Below are positions 1-8,943 of a DNA stretch of 64,000 bases, one piece after another. Position numbers and translations under genes: made by a program. Below the pieces are notes generated by a model. That model did not search any database, was not told where the DNA came from, and saw only the letters and a program-made list of their open reading frames with translations. Origin of the DNA: Adhaeretor mobilis (GTDB lineage Bacteria > Planctomycetota > Planctomycetia > Pirellulales > Lacipirellulaceae); NCBI RefSeq assembly GCF_007741515.1, contig NZ_CP036263.1, positions 62,001 through 126,000 of the forward strand, in the 5' to 3' direction. How positions within the stretch are numbered: position 1 is the stretch's first letter; every line of letters begins with the position of its first letter.

Positions 1-104
1 ATCATGATTCAAAATCGCCAAGTGAATGCCAAAAAAAGGAACACCAACACTAGCCTCCGGCGCATGCCGTAGGGTTTGTGGGGATTGCAAATAGGAAGTC
101 GCAC

Positions 105-482
105 TCACTCTTTCGTTTCAATCGGCAGTTGGTCGATCTTCGCTGCGAGGATAAAGTCGTTCTCGCTAAGACCACCGATGGCGTGCGTCCACAGTTCGAC
201 CGACGCGTTGCGATAGCCTTCGATATGCAGGTCTGGATGGTGCCCATCTGCTTCGGCCACCTCCGCACACTTATTGAAAAAGTCCATGCCCGCCATGAAG
301 TCTTTGACGGTCCACTGCTTGCGAATTCGCTGGCCGTCGTCGGTGAGTTTCCACCCCGGCAGATTCTTCAGCTGCGCTTCGGACTGTTCGCGCGTGTAAG
401 GATCAACGCCCCCTTCGCAGGGCTCACACTTCTTCTTGGTTAATGTTTCCGGGGACTGGGGCTCAGGGGTTTGGGTTGCCAT
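105..482 (-). CDS. phhB: 4a-hydroxytetrahydrobiopterin dehydratase (PCD/DCoH)
   Basis: 125 aa. The enzyme dehydrates 4a-hydroxytetrahydropterin to quinonoid dihydropterin, recycling pterin cofactor in the cytoplasm. The conserved core is visible as G-H81-H82-P-D-L followed by W-T-H100 and G-L-S-E-N-D-F, matching the H-H-P ... T-H ... G-L-S-E-x-D pattern of the family with its three catalytic histidines. The first 25 residues are a lysine/cysteine-rich extension (KKKCEPCEGG) before the usual fold; it is common in planctomycete and proteobacterial versions, and no metal role can be shown. It is a single gene with SlyX divergent to it. No aromatic amino-acid hydroxylase is nearby, so the pterin partner is not evident. 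Confidence 0.93.
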   Translation of the reverse strand: MATQTPEPQSPETLTKKKCEPCEGGVDPYTREQSEAQLKNLPGWKLTDDGQRIRKQWTVKDFMAGMDFFNKCAEVAEADGHHPDLHIEGYRNASVELWTHAIGGLSENDFILAAKIDQLPIETKE

Positions 483-634
483 GCTAAACTCCTTTCGCTA
501 GTTCTACCGCAATCTGCTGAACACGGTATGAGAAACTGCTATTATCAGGGTTTCGAGTCACTAGTCCAGCGAATAGTCTAGCGATTTTGCAGCCGATTCG
601 GGTGAAGCCGATCCCAAGCCGAGAGCAATTATCG

Positions 635-850
635 ATGTCAAAGAACGACGCCGAGGCACGTTTAATCCTCGTAGAGGAGCGACTAGCGTTTCTCGAGCAG
701 CAGGTCGAGCAACTCAACGAGGTGATCTTGAGTCAACAGCAAGATCTCACGAACTTGCGACGCAAGCTAGCCACCAGCGAGCAGACGGTCGAACGGCTAA
801 GCAACTCGCTAGGCGAAGACCTACCGCACGAGCCTCCACCGCACTACTAG
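635..850 (+). CDS. slyX: SlyX family protein
   Basis: 71 aa, starting at the ATG of MSKNDAEARL, which has a GAGAG sequence about 9 nt upstream; an in-frame ATG at 587 would add 16 residues without homology. Nearly the whole protein is a heptad-patterned coiled coil (RLAFLEQQVEQLNEVILSQQ, then a second helix rich in L, R and S), ending in a short proline tail with PPPHY. That terminal PPHY is typical of SlyX. The molecular function of SlyX is not established. The gene stands alone, divergent from the pterin dehydratase. Confidence 0.85.
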   Translation: MSKNDAEARLILVEERLAFLEQQVEQLNEVILSQQQDLTNLRRKLATSEQTVERLSNSLGEDLPHEPPPHY

Positions 851-871
851 CTTTAAGGGTATCGGCTGCAG

Positions 872-1435
872 TTATTCGATGAGGTTCTGCGCGATCGTCT
901 GAATAGCCATGGCGGATTCTTCGCCATCAGATGTAGAGAGACTCATGGTGCGACCGTCGGGTAGCTGTAGTGATGCCTCTACATGTTTCTGACCATCGTG
1001 CTGAGTATCGGTGAGCTGAAGCCGTTTCAAAACCCGCCAGGGCAGCGACACCTGTCGCATTCCTGTGTTGAGCGTGAAGAGCTGTCCGTAAGGCACCATG
1101 TAGAGCACTTTCTCATTGAGGTGCACGCCGCCCTCAAACACGAAAAGAGCATCTTTTTGTGCGTCCATGAGTGCCGTGCGTGCTGCGTACCAGAGGGCGA
1201 TCGCTACGACGACGCAAATCGCACCGAATGCGATTTGAACATTGATATTCTCTGGAAACGCTTTGACACCTATTCGGATGCCAACCGATGTGCAAAGCAA
1301 AGCGACAAACCCGATCCCGCACTCAACCAAAGTACCGGCAGATTGGGGCAGTCGGGCAAAACAGCAAGTCACTTGGTTGCCGTATTGCGGCAAATCGGGG
1401 CATTCAATAAAGCGATCGTCGTTTGTATTTAACAT
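872..1435 (-). CDS. small membrane protein with a PH-like C-terminal region, function unknown
   Basis: 187 aa from the ATG at 1435. Not assigned to a named family. Two hydrophobic helices (about residues 30-52 and 62-82, GIGFVALLCTSVGIRI and AFGAICVVVAIALWYA) are followed by a soluble part of about 100 residues with alternating short strands, as in membrane-anchored PH-like or DUF6585-like proteins. The next gene upstream on the same strand has the same layout (N-terminal loop, two TM helices, then a strand-rich part introduced by 'GIEIIRR...LLWNEI'; here 'GVHLNEKVLYMVPYGQL'), so the two look like diverged tandem paralogues. Cytoplasmic location of the soluble domain is inferred. Confidence 0.6.
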   Translation of the reverse strand: MLNTNDDRFIECPDLPQYGNQVTCCFARLPQSAGTLVECGIGFVALLCTSVGIRIGVKAFPENINVQIAFGAICVVVAIALWYAARTALMDAQKDALFVFEGGVHLNEKVLYMVPYGQLFTLNTGMRQVSLPWRVLKRLQLTDTQHDGQKHVEASLQLPDGRTMSLSTSDGEESAMAIQTIAQNLIE

Positions 1436-1547
1436 AGTTCTACCGGCATTGCCGCGATATCGGTGGTTCGATCTCAACTTGATCGACGGTTGGGTACTTG
1501 GCAGTATTGCGGGATGCCTTGGAGCGAATCCCAGTCAGTTTGTACGA

Positions 1548-2195
1548 CTATTGGTTTCGTTTGGTATACCCACTTGGGTTGCGAACGACGTAGTCGCAGC
1601 AAGTGGTTAGATAGTGAATCACTTTTTCAGGATCGCCACCGAAGTTTGTATCGAACTTGATTTCACGACCCTTGCTTGGCTCGACGCGAACCACCAGAAC
1701 CATCCCAGCGTCGCGGTGCGGAAAGAACTCCAAGGTTAGTACCTTGTTGATTTCGTTCCAGAGTAGCGTTTGCGAGGAGTTTCTCCGGATAATCTCGATA
1801 CCCTCAGCAAACACCGCGATTCCCCAGCGAGCCCCAAAAGTCTTGTGGAACAGGACATAGAGACCCCCCATCAGTAACAATCCACCGAAGGCACCCATCA
1901 CAAGTCCGCCAGCGAGATGCGACCCTTCCGGCTTTAGTAGCAATAGCAACGACCAGAAGAGGGTCAGCGCTCCAAAGACAGCCATGCCGCCCCCCACAAG
2001 AGAATCGGACCCTGAAGGCGAGCTTTCTGCAACGCAGGCGGCCAACGGCTCGCCAGCAAAGGGATGGGCGTATGAAGGCTCGACCGGCGGAGTCACTTCG
2101 GTCGAGCAGTCGTCGAGGTCATCAGCGAGCGTAGAGTCGAGAATCGAAGGGCTAGCAGTCGTCATTCCGAAGGTCCCGCCTTGCGTGAGTGGCAT
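1548..2195 (-). CDS. small membrane protein, putative paralogue of the downstream gene
   Basis: 215 aa; a second in-frame ATG at 2165 (MTTASPSIL) is an equally plausible start. An acidic, proline-containing N-terminal segment of about 65 residues precedes two strongly hydrophobic helices (roughly 68-87 and 93-113: GGGMAVFGALTLFWSLLLLL, then GGLVMGAFGGLLLMGGLYVL). The C-terminal 100 residues contain 'GIAVFAEGIEIIRR' and 'LLWNEINKVLTLEF', a pattern seen in DUF6585-like membrane-associated domains; this assignment is tentative. It lies 112 bp upstream of the gene at 872-1435 on the same strand with the same architecture, suggesting a small two-gene unit. Function unknown. Confidence 0.6.
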   Translation of the reverse strand: MPLTQGGTFGMTTASPSILDSTLADDLDDCSTEVTPPVEPSYAHPFAGEPLAACVAESSPSGSDSLVGGGMAVFGALTLFWSLLLLLKPEGSHLAGGLVMGAFGGLLLMGGLYVLFHKTFGARWGIAVFAEGIEIIRRNSSQTLLWNEINKVLTLEFFPHRDAGMVLVVRVEPSKGREIKFDTNFGGDPEKVIHYLTTCCDYVVRNPSGYTKRNQ

Positions 2196-2329
2196 ATCCG
2201 CAAGACTAGGTCGTAGAGGCTCCCTGTCAAATTCTTCGGAAAATAAATGTCTAAGATATCTCCACTACCAGCGGCCACCACACTACTATTGCCGCTTGTG
2301 GCTTAGCCGTTCCCGCGAACCCGGACGAA

Positions 2330-2878
2330 TCATGTAAGTCTCGCAAGCCAATCTTGCGTCCCGATCACTTCGCTGATGAACATCTGCTGTGCGACCAGTG
2401 TGGAGGTTTGCAACTGCTCGCCGGTGGCGGCGCCCGCCTCGTTCTCTACATCCAGAGTTCCCGTAGCATCGCTGAGGAACTCGACTTTCAAACCTCGATG
2501 AGCTCCCTGTCGGGCTGTCGTGTCGCAACAGATGTGCGTCATGTAACCGGCAATGCTAATCGTGTCCGCGCCGACGCTCTCCAGCCACTCAGCCAAGCTG
2601 GTATTGGTAAACGAGCCCGGTAGCTGTTTGTCGATGACGACATCCTTGGGGCGTTGCTCCACCTCGGGATGAAGCTGCCACATGTCGGAATTCAGTTGAA
2701 AGATTGGTGACTCAGGATCGGCTTGATGGTGTCGCACCACTGCCGTCGGCACGCCCGCCTTGGCGGCTTCGTCCATTACCCGCAGAATGGTCTCCAGATG
2801 CCCCGCTGGATGTGTGATTGGCAGCGCACCATCAAAATACTCGCGCTGTACGTCGATGACCAAGAGTGCTCGTGACAT
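2330..2878 (-). CDS. isochorismatase-family cysteine hydrolase
   Basis: 182 aa, full length for the family. The catalytic triad of the isochorismatase/nicotinamidase superfamily is visible: Asp9 in LLVIDVQ, Lys84 in VVIDKQLPGSF, and Cys117 in GYMTHICCDTTARQG. The cis-peptide and substrate-pocket region (SIAGYMTHIC) is intact. Such enzymes hydrolyse amide or vinyl-ether bonds in small molecules; the substrate cannot be read from sequence, and no pathway gene is adjacent. It is cytoplasmic, with no signal peptide. It is followed after 48 bp, on the same strand, by nothing but the end of a separate secreted protease gene. Confidence 0.9.
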   Translation of the reverse strand: MSRALLVIDVQREYFDGALPITHPAGHLETILRVMDEAAKAGVPTAVVRHHQADPESPIFQLNSDMWQLHPEVEQRPKDVVIDKQLPGSFTNTSLAEWLESVGADTISIAGYMTHICCDTTARQGAHRGLKVEFLSDATGTLDVENEAGAATGEQLQTSTLVAQQMFISEVIGTQDWLARLT

Positions 2879-2926
2879 GTTGGGATTGCCTTCGTTCGAT
2901 GAATTGTGATTGAAAGGGACTGGGAA

Positions 2927-3952
2927 CTACGCTAGCCGGGAGAAACGATATACCGCCTGACGGCGCCGAGTAAGAGCAAAGCAGATCATCCATCCCAGGT
3001 GGCCAATGAGCCGCGCTGGTTCGGGTACTGCCAACACTCCTTTGAGAGCTGTACTGCTGAGGACACCCGACTCGCCTTGCCAGATCAAGAGGTCTTTCCC
3101 TGTAACTGCGCCGTCACCATTGGCGTCGCCATCTTGATCCATCGCGCCAGTGGCCGCTCCGTAGCCAGTTTGCCATAGCCCAAGGTCACTAACGTCAACC
3201 AAATTATTATGGTCGAAATCCGCTTGTAGAGCCGGCCCGTAGAGAAACTGAATTCCCGCGATGTCGTCGGGGTCCAACTCGCGATTCACAAATTGAAAGC
3301 AATCGAAATGAGCCGACATGACCGAGCAGACATCTGAGTGCGCCAACCCCAAGGCGTGTCCGACTTCATGCAGCAAGAGGCTCTCGAAGTCGTTAAAGAT
3401 TTGAATCGGGTCGCCCTCTTCGCCGGGGTCGAAGAAGAACGTGTTGTTGGAATTCAGAAGCACGTCTCCCTCCAGCGATCCACCATTGGGAGGTGGCGCG
3501 TATCCGACGCCTCCGGCAGAGCCAGCGATTTCAAAAGCACCGATGCGAATGTGCCCGGTGTTTGACGGCTGGGCATCGATGCCGGCGAAAGGCTCGCCCG
3601 AGTCGGAAACGTGCTCGAAATAAATGTTTGCCGCCGACGACCACTTGTCAAAGACTTGCTCGATGGTTGCCAGGGCTGCGCTTTGTCCCAAACCATTGAG
3701 GATACTAGAGAGGTCGCTCGTTCCCGTAATGTTGGGATCAGTAAAGGAGGGATCAATCGTCGTGCCATCAGGCATAAGGCTCCAAGTAATGGTCCCGCCG
3801 GGCGAACCTGGCGCGAAGATGGCGCCCCACTTGAGGTAATACTCATCCTCTTCTCCCCAAGGGTAGGGGCCAAAGACGTTATAGGCTGACGATGCGTGAA
3901 CAAGCAGCAACCATAAAGCCATTGAAAAGAAACCGACAAGCAAAGTACGCAT
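2927..3952 (-). CDS. secreted matrixin-like zinc metalloprotease with dockerin-like repeats and PEP-CTERM anchor
   Basis: 341 aa from the ATG at 3952, chosen because AAGGAG lies 7 nt upstream and a signal peptide (MRTLLVGFFSMALWLLLVHA) starts exactly there; an upstream ATG at 3988 would bury it. The zinc site is HEVGHALGLAH (metzincin HExxHxxGxxH, near residue 195), with the Met-turn CSVMSA seven residues later, typical of matrixins. Residues about 268-320 hold two EF-hand-like loops (D-F-D-H-N-N-L-V-D and D-A-N-G-D-G) of the dockerin type I pattern common in planctomycetes. The tail has VPEP, a hydrophobic helix and TRRR, a PEP-CTERM sorting signal, but with an unusual extra 10 residues after the arginines. 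Predicted to be exported and exosortase-processed. Confidence 0.85.
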   Translation of the reverse strand: MRTLLVGFFSMALWLLLVHASSAYNVFGPYPWGEEDEYYLKWGAIFAPGSPGGTITWSLMPDGTTIDPSFTDPNITGTSDLSSILNGLGQSAALATIEQVFDKWSSAANIYFEHVSDSGEPFAGIDAQPSNTGHIRIGAFEIAGSAGGVGYAPPPNGGSLEGDVLLNSNNTFFFDPGEEGDPIQIFNDFESLLLHEVGHALGLAHSDVCSVMSAHFDCFQFVNRELDPDDIAGIQFLYGPALQADFDHNNLVDVSDLGLWQTGYGAATGAMDQDGDANGDGAVTGKDLLIWQGESGVLSSTALKGVLAVPEPARLIGHLGWMICFALTRRRQAVYRFSRLA

Positions 3953-4178
3953 TGCGAAGCTCCTTACAGAAATCACGCGTTCAAACAATCTTGGTTCGGG
4001 CCTCCGTCCGCAGGGCGGGAGGACGAAATTCTAGCGCATTGTAGACTGTACGCAGGCAGAACTCACCCTTCTACTTAGGGGGCTCCCAGCTGTGCAAGCG
4101 GGCCAAGGCGATGACTGCTAGGGGAATTTGGGCTGCTTGCAAAAAAGAGCATGGCAAGGACCCCAAAGCACTCGTTCA

Positions 4179-5867
4179 CTAGAAGCGGTCACGATTCTTT
4201 TGCCACCATGCTTTTGCCTCGTCGGAAAAATTGCGCGGTTGGTGGTCGCTTCCTTCGGGAATCCATTGCTGGCCACTAATTCGCTGGGCGGCTAATATCG
4301 CTTCGTTGGCGATTGCGGCATAGTGATGGTCTAATCCTGCGGACATGAGCAGGTCCATGCCAGGCTTGCCCTCGAAGCGCTCAATCGCTCGGATGGCTGC
4401 CAAGCAGATGTGGTGCGAATCTAGCCCCAAGCTTTGCTTCTTTAAGTACGTGGGGTCACCCAGCAGTGCCAGGGCGACTTCCAAGGCGACTTGGTTCTGT
4501 TTCATGCTTGCCTCTGGCAAAGCCTGGGTGATTTCGTCGCGCACAGATTCAACTTCCCTCATTGCTAGAACGAGATACGTGGTCTCTCTCAATCCGGGTT
4601 CTTCATCTTTTTGCCATGGGTCCGACGGGTCAGGCAAGACTGGCTCCACACCTATTTCACCACGAGCGATTTTACGCAACAACGGTAGAGCACCAGGGTG
4701 CTTGGCGTTGGTGATGATCCTCACCACCCGTGCCTTGTTGTCGTCGGCCCCTTTCTCCAGGAGGACTTTCGCCAGAACGGGTGCCCAGCGTTCCCACATG
4801 GCAGCTTCAAGCTTGCTGCCATAACGATGATAGAAGAAGATTCTGCCGGCACCCAACATTGCCTGCTCGTTAGCGGCAATCTTCGTCAACGCTTCTAAGT
4901 ACTGTTCGGGGGTTACGGTGAGCATCGCCTGGACAGCGATTCGGTCTCTCAGAATCGTGTGGGTCCAGTCCTCATTAAGCGTACCGAGTGCACGGCAAGA
5001 GATTTCGGCCAATTCGATGGGGTCCCCGACCGCTTCAGCTAGTCGCCTTCCCTGCTGGACGACGTCCTCGTCTTCTGAATTCGCGTTCGCACCTTCCGGC
5101 TCAACCTGAGCCCAGCCTTCTTTGGCAGCTAGTGTAAGCAGATCACGAGCCTGTTCCGGATAAAAGCTCTTGAAGAGTGTATCTGCATCCTTGGTGCGCT
5201 GCTCTTCGGCAAGTTGCTCGCGTCGATACGCATCATATTTTGAGTACCACTCCGGTATCACGGAATCTGCCTTATTGAGAATCGAGAAGTCAGATTTCGA
5301 CTTCAGTCGCTGGTAGGCACCGAAGGCATTCTCCGTGATCCACTCCTTCTCCCCCCATTGTTCTACTTCCGACTTGTTAGAACGCTCACGCCAGAAGTGC
5401 TCAAGCGGCTCCCCCTGGTTCTGGTATTTCTTGCGTTGCTCGTCTGGAAGCGTTGATGTCAGGGCAGATTCTAAGGTGAGAACTACTTTGGTTGCTTCTT
5501 CCTTACTTTCCGGCAATCTTGCGCCAGCTACCCACGCATTTGTCGCATCCAGAAATAGCGTATCTCCAGGGACAAGGTATTCGAACCCATTCTCGCTCAC
5601 ACAAAGCATCAGTTCTTGCTTTGCAGCGTCCTTTAGATGAACGAACGTCGTACCTCCGTCACCGTACGTACCAGATTGAACGATTTCTACTGGCGGCGTT
5701 AGCGCGAGAGCCTGAGGAGTGCTCACAAGGACCGGCGGAGGGTTCTCCTCATCACCGTCTGCAATTGCAGAGTTCGGCTGCTGATTGGATTGATCTCCCG
5801 TGCAGGAACTCAGCAGCAGAATCGTTGAGATCGAACAAGCAGCACATGTGTATTGTTGTAACTTCAT
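4179..5867 (-). CDS. HEAT-repeat-like lipoprotein, function unknown
   Basis: 562 aa. The N-terminus is a lipoprotein signal (hydrophobic stretch ending LLLSSC, acylated Cys at residue 22), and GGAGAG precedes the ATG. The mature part starts with a proline-rich linker, then a small strand-rich domain (FVHLKDAAKQELMLCVSENG) and, from about residue 190, helical pairs resembling HEAT/TPR-like repeats (for example ALPLLRKIARGEIG, VALEVALALLGDPTYLKKQ, ICLAAIRAIERFEGKPGMDL). No catalytic motif is seen. It probably acts as a protein-interaction scaffold on the periplasmic face of a membrane. Single gene with long flanking spacers. Confidence 0.75.
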   Translation of the reverse strand: MKLQQYTCAACSISTILLLSSCTGDQSNQQPNSAIADGDEENPPPVLVSTPQALALTPPVEIVQSGTYGDGGTTFVHLKDAAKQELMLCVSENGFEYLVPGDTLFLDATNAWVAGARLPESKEEATKVVLTLESALTSTLPDEQRKKYQNQGEPLEHFWRERSNKSEVEQWGEKEWITENAFGAYQRLKSKSDFSILNKADSVIPEWYSKYDAYRREQLAEEQRTKDADTLFKSFYPEQARDLLTLAAKEGWAQVEPEGANANSEDEDVVQQGRRLAEAVGDPIELAEISCRALGTLNEDWTHTILRDRIAVQAMLTVTPEQYLEALTKIAANEQAMLGAGRIFFYHRYGSKLEAAMWERWAPVLAKVLLEKGADDNKARVVRIITNAKHPGALPLLRKIARGEIGVEPVLPDPSDPWQKDEEPGLRETTYLVLAMREVESVRDEITQALPEASMKQNQVALEVALALLGDPTYLKKQSLGLDSHHICLAAIRAIERFEGKPGMDLLMSAGLDHHYAAIANEAILAAQRISGQQWIPEGSDHQPRNFSDEAKAWWQKNRDRF

Positions 5868-6302
5868 CTAAAGTCTCTCCTCGGAGGGAACAGGCTGGAG
5901 GAGATTATACTGTTTCTATTGAAGACCATCTGTCTTCTATTTCTGTGCCCGCTTTTGGCCACTCTCCATGATAGAATAGTGGCACGGCGTGTTCTGCTTC
6001 CGCACGCGAGCGTCGAGTATTCCTGAAGCTCAGCGCTCCGTCGGCGACTCTTGCTCTGAGTTATGCAAAGCAAAACTCGTCTGACGTTACAGGGTCGTTT
6101 TCGACGGAAAGCATTTACCGACAACATGTTAGGAGTAGGATTCTAGGAAACGCGACGGGACTTTTGCTCCTAAAAACACGCATTCTGTGCAAAAGTCGGA
6201 GCAAGTGTCCCAACCTGCCGCTTGCGGCTTAGCTGCTATTCTCAGAATGCGTTCTCAACCTGAATAATCTACCGATGGCACAGTCACTGTCGACACGGTT
6301 TC
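5868..6302. other. intergenic region without a convincing gene
   Basis: 435 bp between the HEAT-like lipoprotein and the DUF2339 gene. The open frames here are arginine/serine-rich and have no ribosome site or family features. A pair of segments around 6179-6195 and 6237-6255 (CGCATTCTG and CAGAATGCG) can pair as inverted repeats, and TGCCGCTTGCGGC at 6217-6229 is a short palindrome of a kind seen elsewhere in the window. Confidence 0.5.
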
Positions 6303-8828
6303 CTACGTATCTCCCCCGTCAATCCGCGCCGCGAATTTCTGATACCAGTACGAAGTCACCAGCAGTAAACCACCCAGTACGCCGAGCGCTAACACGCGCA
6401 GGATGAGTGGCAGGCTGCTCAGGTCGATCAGGAACACTTTCGCGGCAACAGCTAGTAGTCCAGCCAGACCCACTAGCCGAGCAAGACGATACCTCAACAC
6501 GAAACCGGCTGCCACCACCGCGGCAGCGTAGACGGCCCACGCAACGGAGTACGCCACGTGTTCTTCGACCGTGCGCGAGCGAAAGTTAATGAGTTGGAAC
6601 GAGCTGCCCGGGTTCCAGAAGCGATGTACTTCAAAGGTGATGAGAGAAAGCAGAGTGAAATGGCCGAGGATGTGTAGCAGCGAATCCATCTCGAAGCCTT
6701 GCTTAATGTCTCCATGGGCAGTCTCGTCGGTCGCTCGCAGCTTACGCTCCACCCAACCGGCCCCAAAGTACAAAGCGGCAACCAGCAGTAGCGACACGCA
6801 GCGCACGTTTGCGATCGACCCGGCAGCTTGGTCGAGCCTTGCTCCTTCGCGAATCGCATAACCGCCTACCATGAGCAGGCTCACCAGTAAGGCATAGTGG
6901 CGAACCGAATTAATGCGTGTGCGATAGGCTGCCACCCACAATAGCGCTGCGTCGAGAGTCCACAGAATAAGAATCGTGCGCCCGTCCCACTGGCAACACA
7001 TCGAAAGCAGCGCGAGGATGTTGCCTACCGCCAACAGCAATCCGCCCGTTTCAGTGCCGACCGTCAGACCCAACAGGCTGCCTCCCACGACATCAGGGTC
7101 GGCATCATTAGGCCGGTCAGCAGAAAACTTCGGCACCCACCAGTAACAAGTTCCCGCAGCCATTGTGCCTAGTGCGACCACCAAACCGGTGAGGAAGCGG
7201 CGATCGAGATTCATGCCGTGGAGCATTTCCGCGGGAGCATTGAAGTCGAACATCACCACTCGGAATATCGCCAGGCCAAGCACTAGTGCGCCGGTCGCTT
7301 TCATCTGATCGTCGCGGAAGTACAAACCGATGGCTGTGAAGACGAGCCCCTCCGCAGCCCAGGCGTAGGCGAGATAGTTCGTCGCGTTCTCCAGTTGCAA
7401 TGGAATCGCGAGCGTAAAGAACACAGCAGCCATCGCGAGCTGCACACGCGGCATGCGATCGGAATTGGTTAGGCGTCGGTAACTCACTGCAAACAAGGCG
7501 AAGTGCAGCGCAGACATGCCCCAACAAACGAGCGCCATTTGTTGGTCGGGCCGCTGACGGAATAACAGCCAGGTGGTTCCCACAAACCACAGGGAGTTGG
7601 CCGCGAGGGTTGCCAACTCGAAGCCTCTAGACCGATGCTTCCAAACTAGCGCTGGCAGTGTCGTGGCCAGTAAGAACAGCACCGCGTGAACGATCACCAT
7701 TTGCTCAAACGGCCACACGGCAGACTGTGCAGTTCGAGACCAGAGTAGAAACATCAGCATCGTGGCGCCCAGTGCCAACGGTTTCAAGAACCGCCAGGGG
7801 CGAATCGTGGCCACAACCAGCAGCGCCAAATTCAAGAAGAATAGGTAGCTGAATGTGAGTTGAAAGTCTTCGACCGATTGAAGCCGCTTTTGTTGCAAGA
7901 GCGGAATTACATACCCGCCCAGCGCGCCCATCACAGCTACGGGCAAGCTGTTGTAGCGCACGGCAATCGCTACCGCGCCAGCGGTGATAAGCGTGCAGTC
8001 GAGCAGCGTCATTAGCCGACTCGAGTCGCCCCATAATTTGTAATGGTGTTCCATCGCGAACGCGCTGGCATAAAGAATGAAAATGCCCAGCCCGGCCACG
8101 CTGCGGGCGAGCAGCGGAAGATTTCGCTTTCGCAAGAACAACGCTGCACCCAACACAGCAAGGCCAGAGAGGTGGAACGTTAGCACTCGAATCCAAGCCG
8201 GCAACTCGAAGTGAATCCACGCCCACGGAATGAAGAACGCTACGGCCAAAGCCAGCGATGCCACACCCAACCAAGTCATACCTTGGCCACCGATGAACTT
8301 TTCCCAATAGTTCGCGTCGCTCTCGCGAACCCCAGCCGAGCTGAGTCCCAAGCCGTCGGCAACTTGCTGCTTGATCCGGGCAACTTCAATCTCAAACTTA
8401 CTCGGCTTGTACGTGGTAGAAGTAGTTGAATATGGGGCACTACTGCCAACACTTGGCTGCTTGTCACCGAACATGGTCCATTGCGACTTCACCGCGTCGA
8501 TCTTCTGCTGGAAAGGACTTTGCTCGGCGGTAGATGCGGGCTCGGCTTCATTCGATAGATCAGACACTTCCGTAAGTACAACAGGTACATTCGAAGGCTC
8601 AGCGCGTTCAGCCAGCGGAGGCGGGATGCTAATAATGGGCTGCTTGGGCACAGCGAAATCTGGCGCAGCAGGTTTCGAGGGGGGAGCCTCGCCCGATTGA
8701 GATGCGCCGGATGGCTGAGAACCTTGCTCCAACCGCCCCTGCTCCAAGAGCTCGACGCGGCTTTCTAGTTTTTCGAGAGCGGCTTGCAATTTGTGCCAAG
8801 GAGGCAACGGTTCCGGCGTTTCAGGCAT
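6303..8828 (-). CDS. DUF2339 polytopic membrane protein
   Basis: 841 aa from the ATG at 8828 (GGAAG 5 nt upstream; the preceding GTG codon is an alternative). Residues 1-45 form a coiled coil (WHKLQAALEKLESRVELLEQG), followed by about 130 residues of proline/serine-rich linker and then more than 20 hydrophobic helices to the end, the layout of DUF2339 (predicted membrane protein) family members. Conserved family segments such as 'NYWEKFIGGQGMTWLGVASL' at the first helix and 'YLAYAWAAEGLVFTAIGLYF' are visible. The function of this family is not established; a role in the cell envelope is only a guess. It lies in the same orientation as gluQ but 115 bp apart. Confidence 0.88.
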   Translation of the reverse strand: MPETPEPLPPWHKLQAALEKLESRVELLEQGRLEQGSQPSGASQSGEAPPSKPAAPDFAVPKQPIISIPPPLAERAEPSNVPVVLTEVSDLSNEAEPASTAEQSPFQQKIDAVKSQWTMFGDKQPSVGSSAPYSTTSTTYKPSKFEIEVARIKQQVADGLGLSSAGVRESDANYWEKFIGGQGMTWLGVASLALAVAFFIPWAWIHFELPAWIRVLTFHLSGLAVLGAALFLRKRNLPLLARSVAGLGIFILYASAFAMEHHYKLWGDSSRLMTLLDCTLITAGAVAIAVRYNSLPVAVMGALGGYVIPLLQQKRLQSVEDFQLTFSYLFFLNLALLVVATIRPWRFLKPLALGATMLMFLLWSRTAQSAVWPFEQMVIVHAVLFLLATTLPALVWKHRSRGFELATLAANSLWFVGTTWLLFRQRPDQQMALVCWGMSALHFALFAVSYRRLTNSDRMPRVQLAMAAVFFTLAIPLQLENATNYLAYAWAAEGLVFTAIGLYFRDDQMKATGALVLGLAIFRVVMFDFNAPAEMLHGMNLDRRFLTGLVVALGTMAAGTCYWWVPKFSADRPNDADPDVVGGSLLGLTVGTETGGLLLAVGNILALLSMCCQWDGRTILILWTLDAALLWVAAYRTRINSVRHYALLVSLLMVGGYAIREGARLDQAAGSIANVRCVSLLLVAALYFGAGWVERKLRATDETAHGDIKQGFEMDSLLHILGHFTLLSLITFEVHRFWNPGSSFQLINFRSRTVEEHVAYSVAWAVYAAAVVAAGFVLRYRLARLVGLAGLLAVAAKVFLIDLSSLPLILRVLALGVLGGLLLVTSYWYQKFAARIDGGDT

Positions 8829-8943
8829 CACACTTCCTGCCGCGTTGAACTAGTAAATTGGAATTGGCAAAATCAGAAATGGAAAAGTAAAAATAATCGA
8901 AGGACTCTCAAAGTTTAGCTCAGCAATCGGGCCGCGTGCCGGC

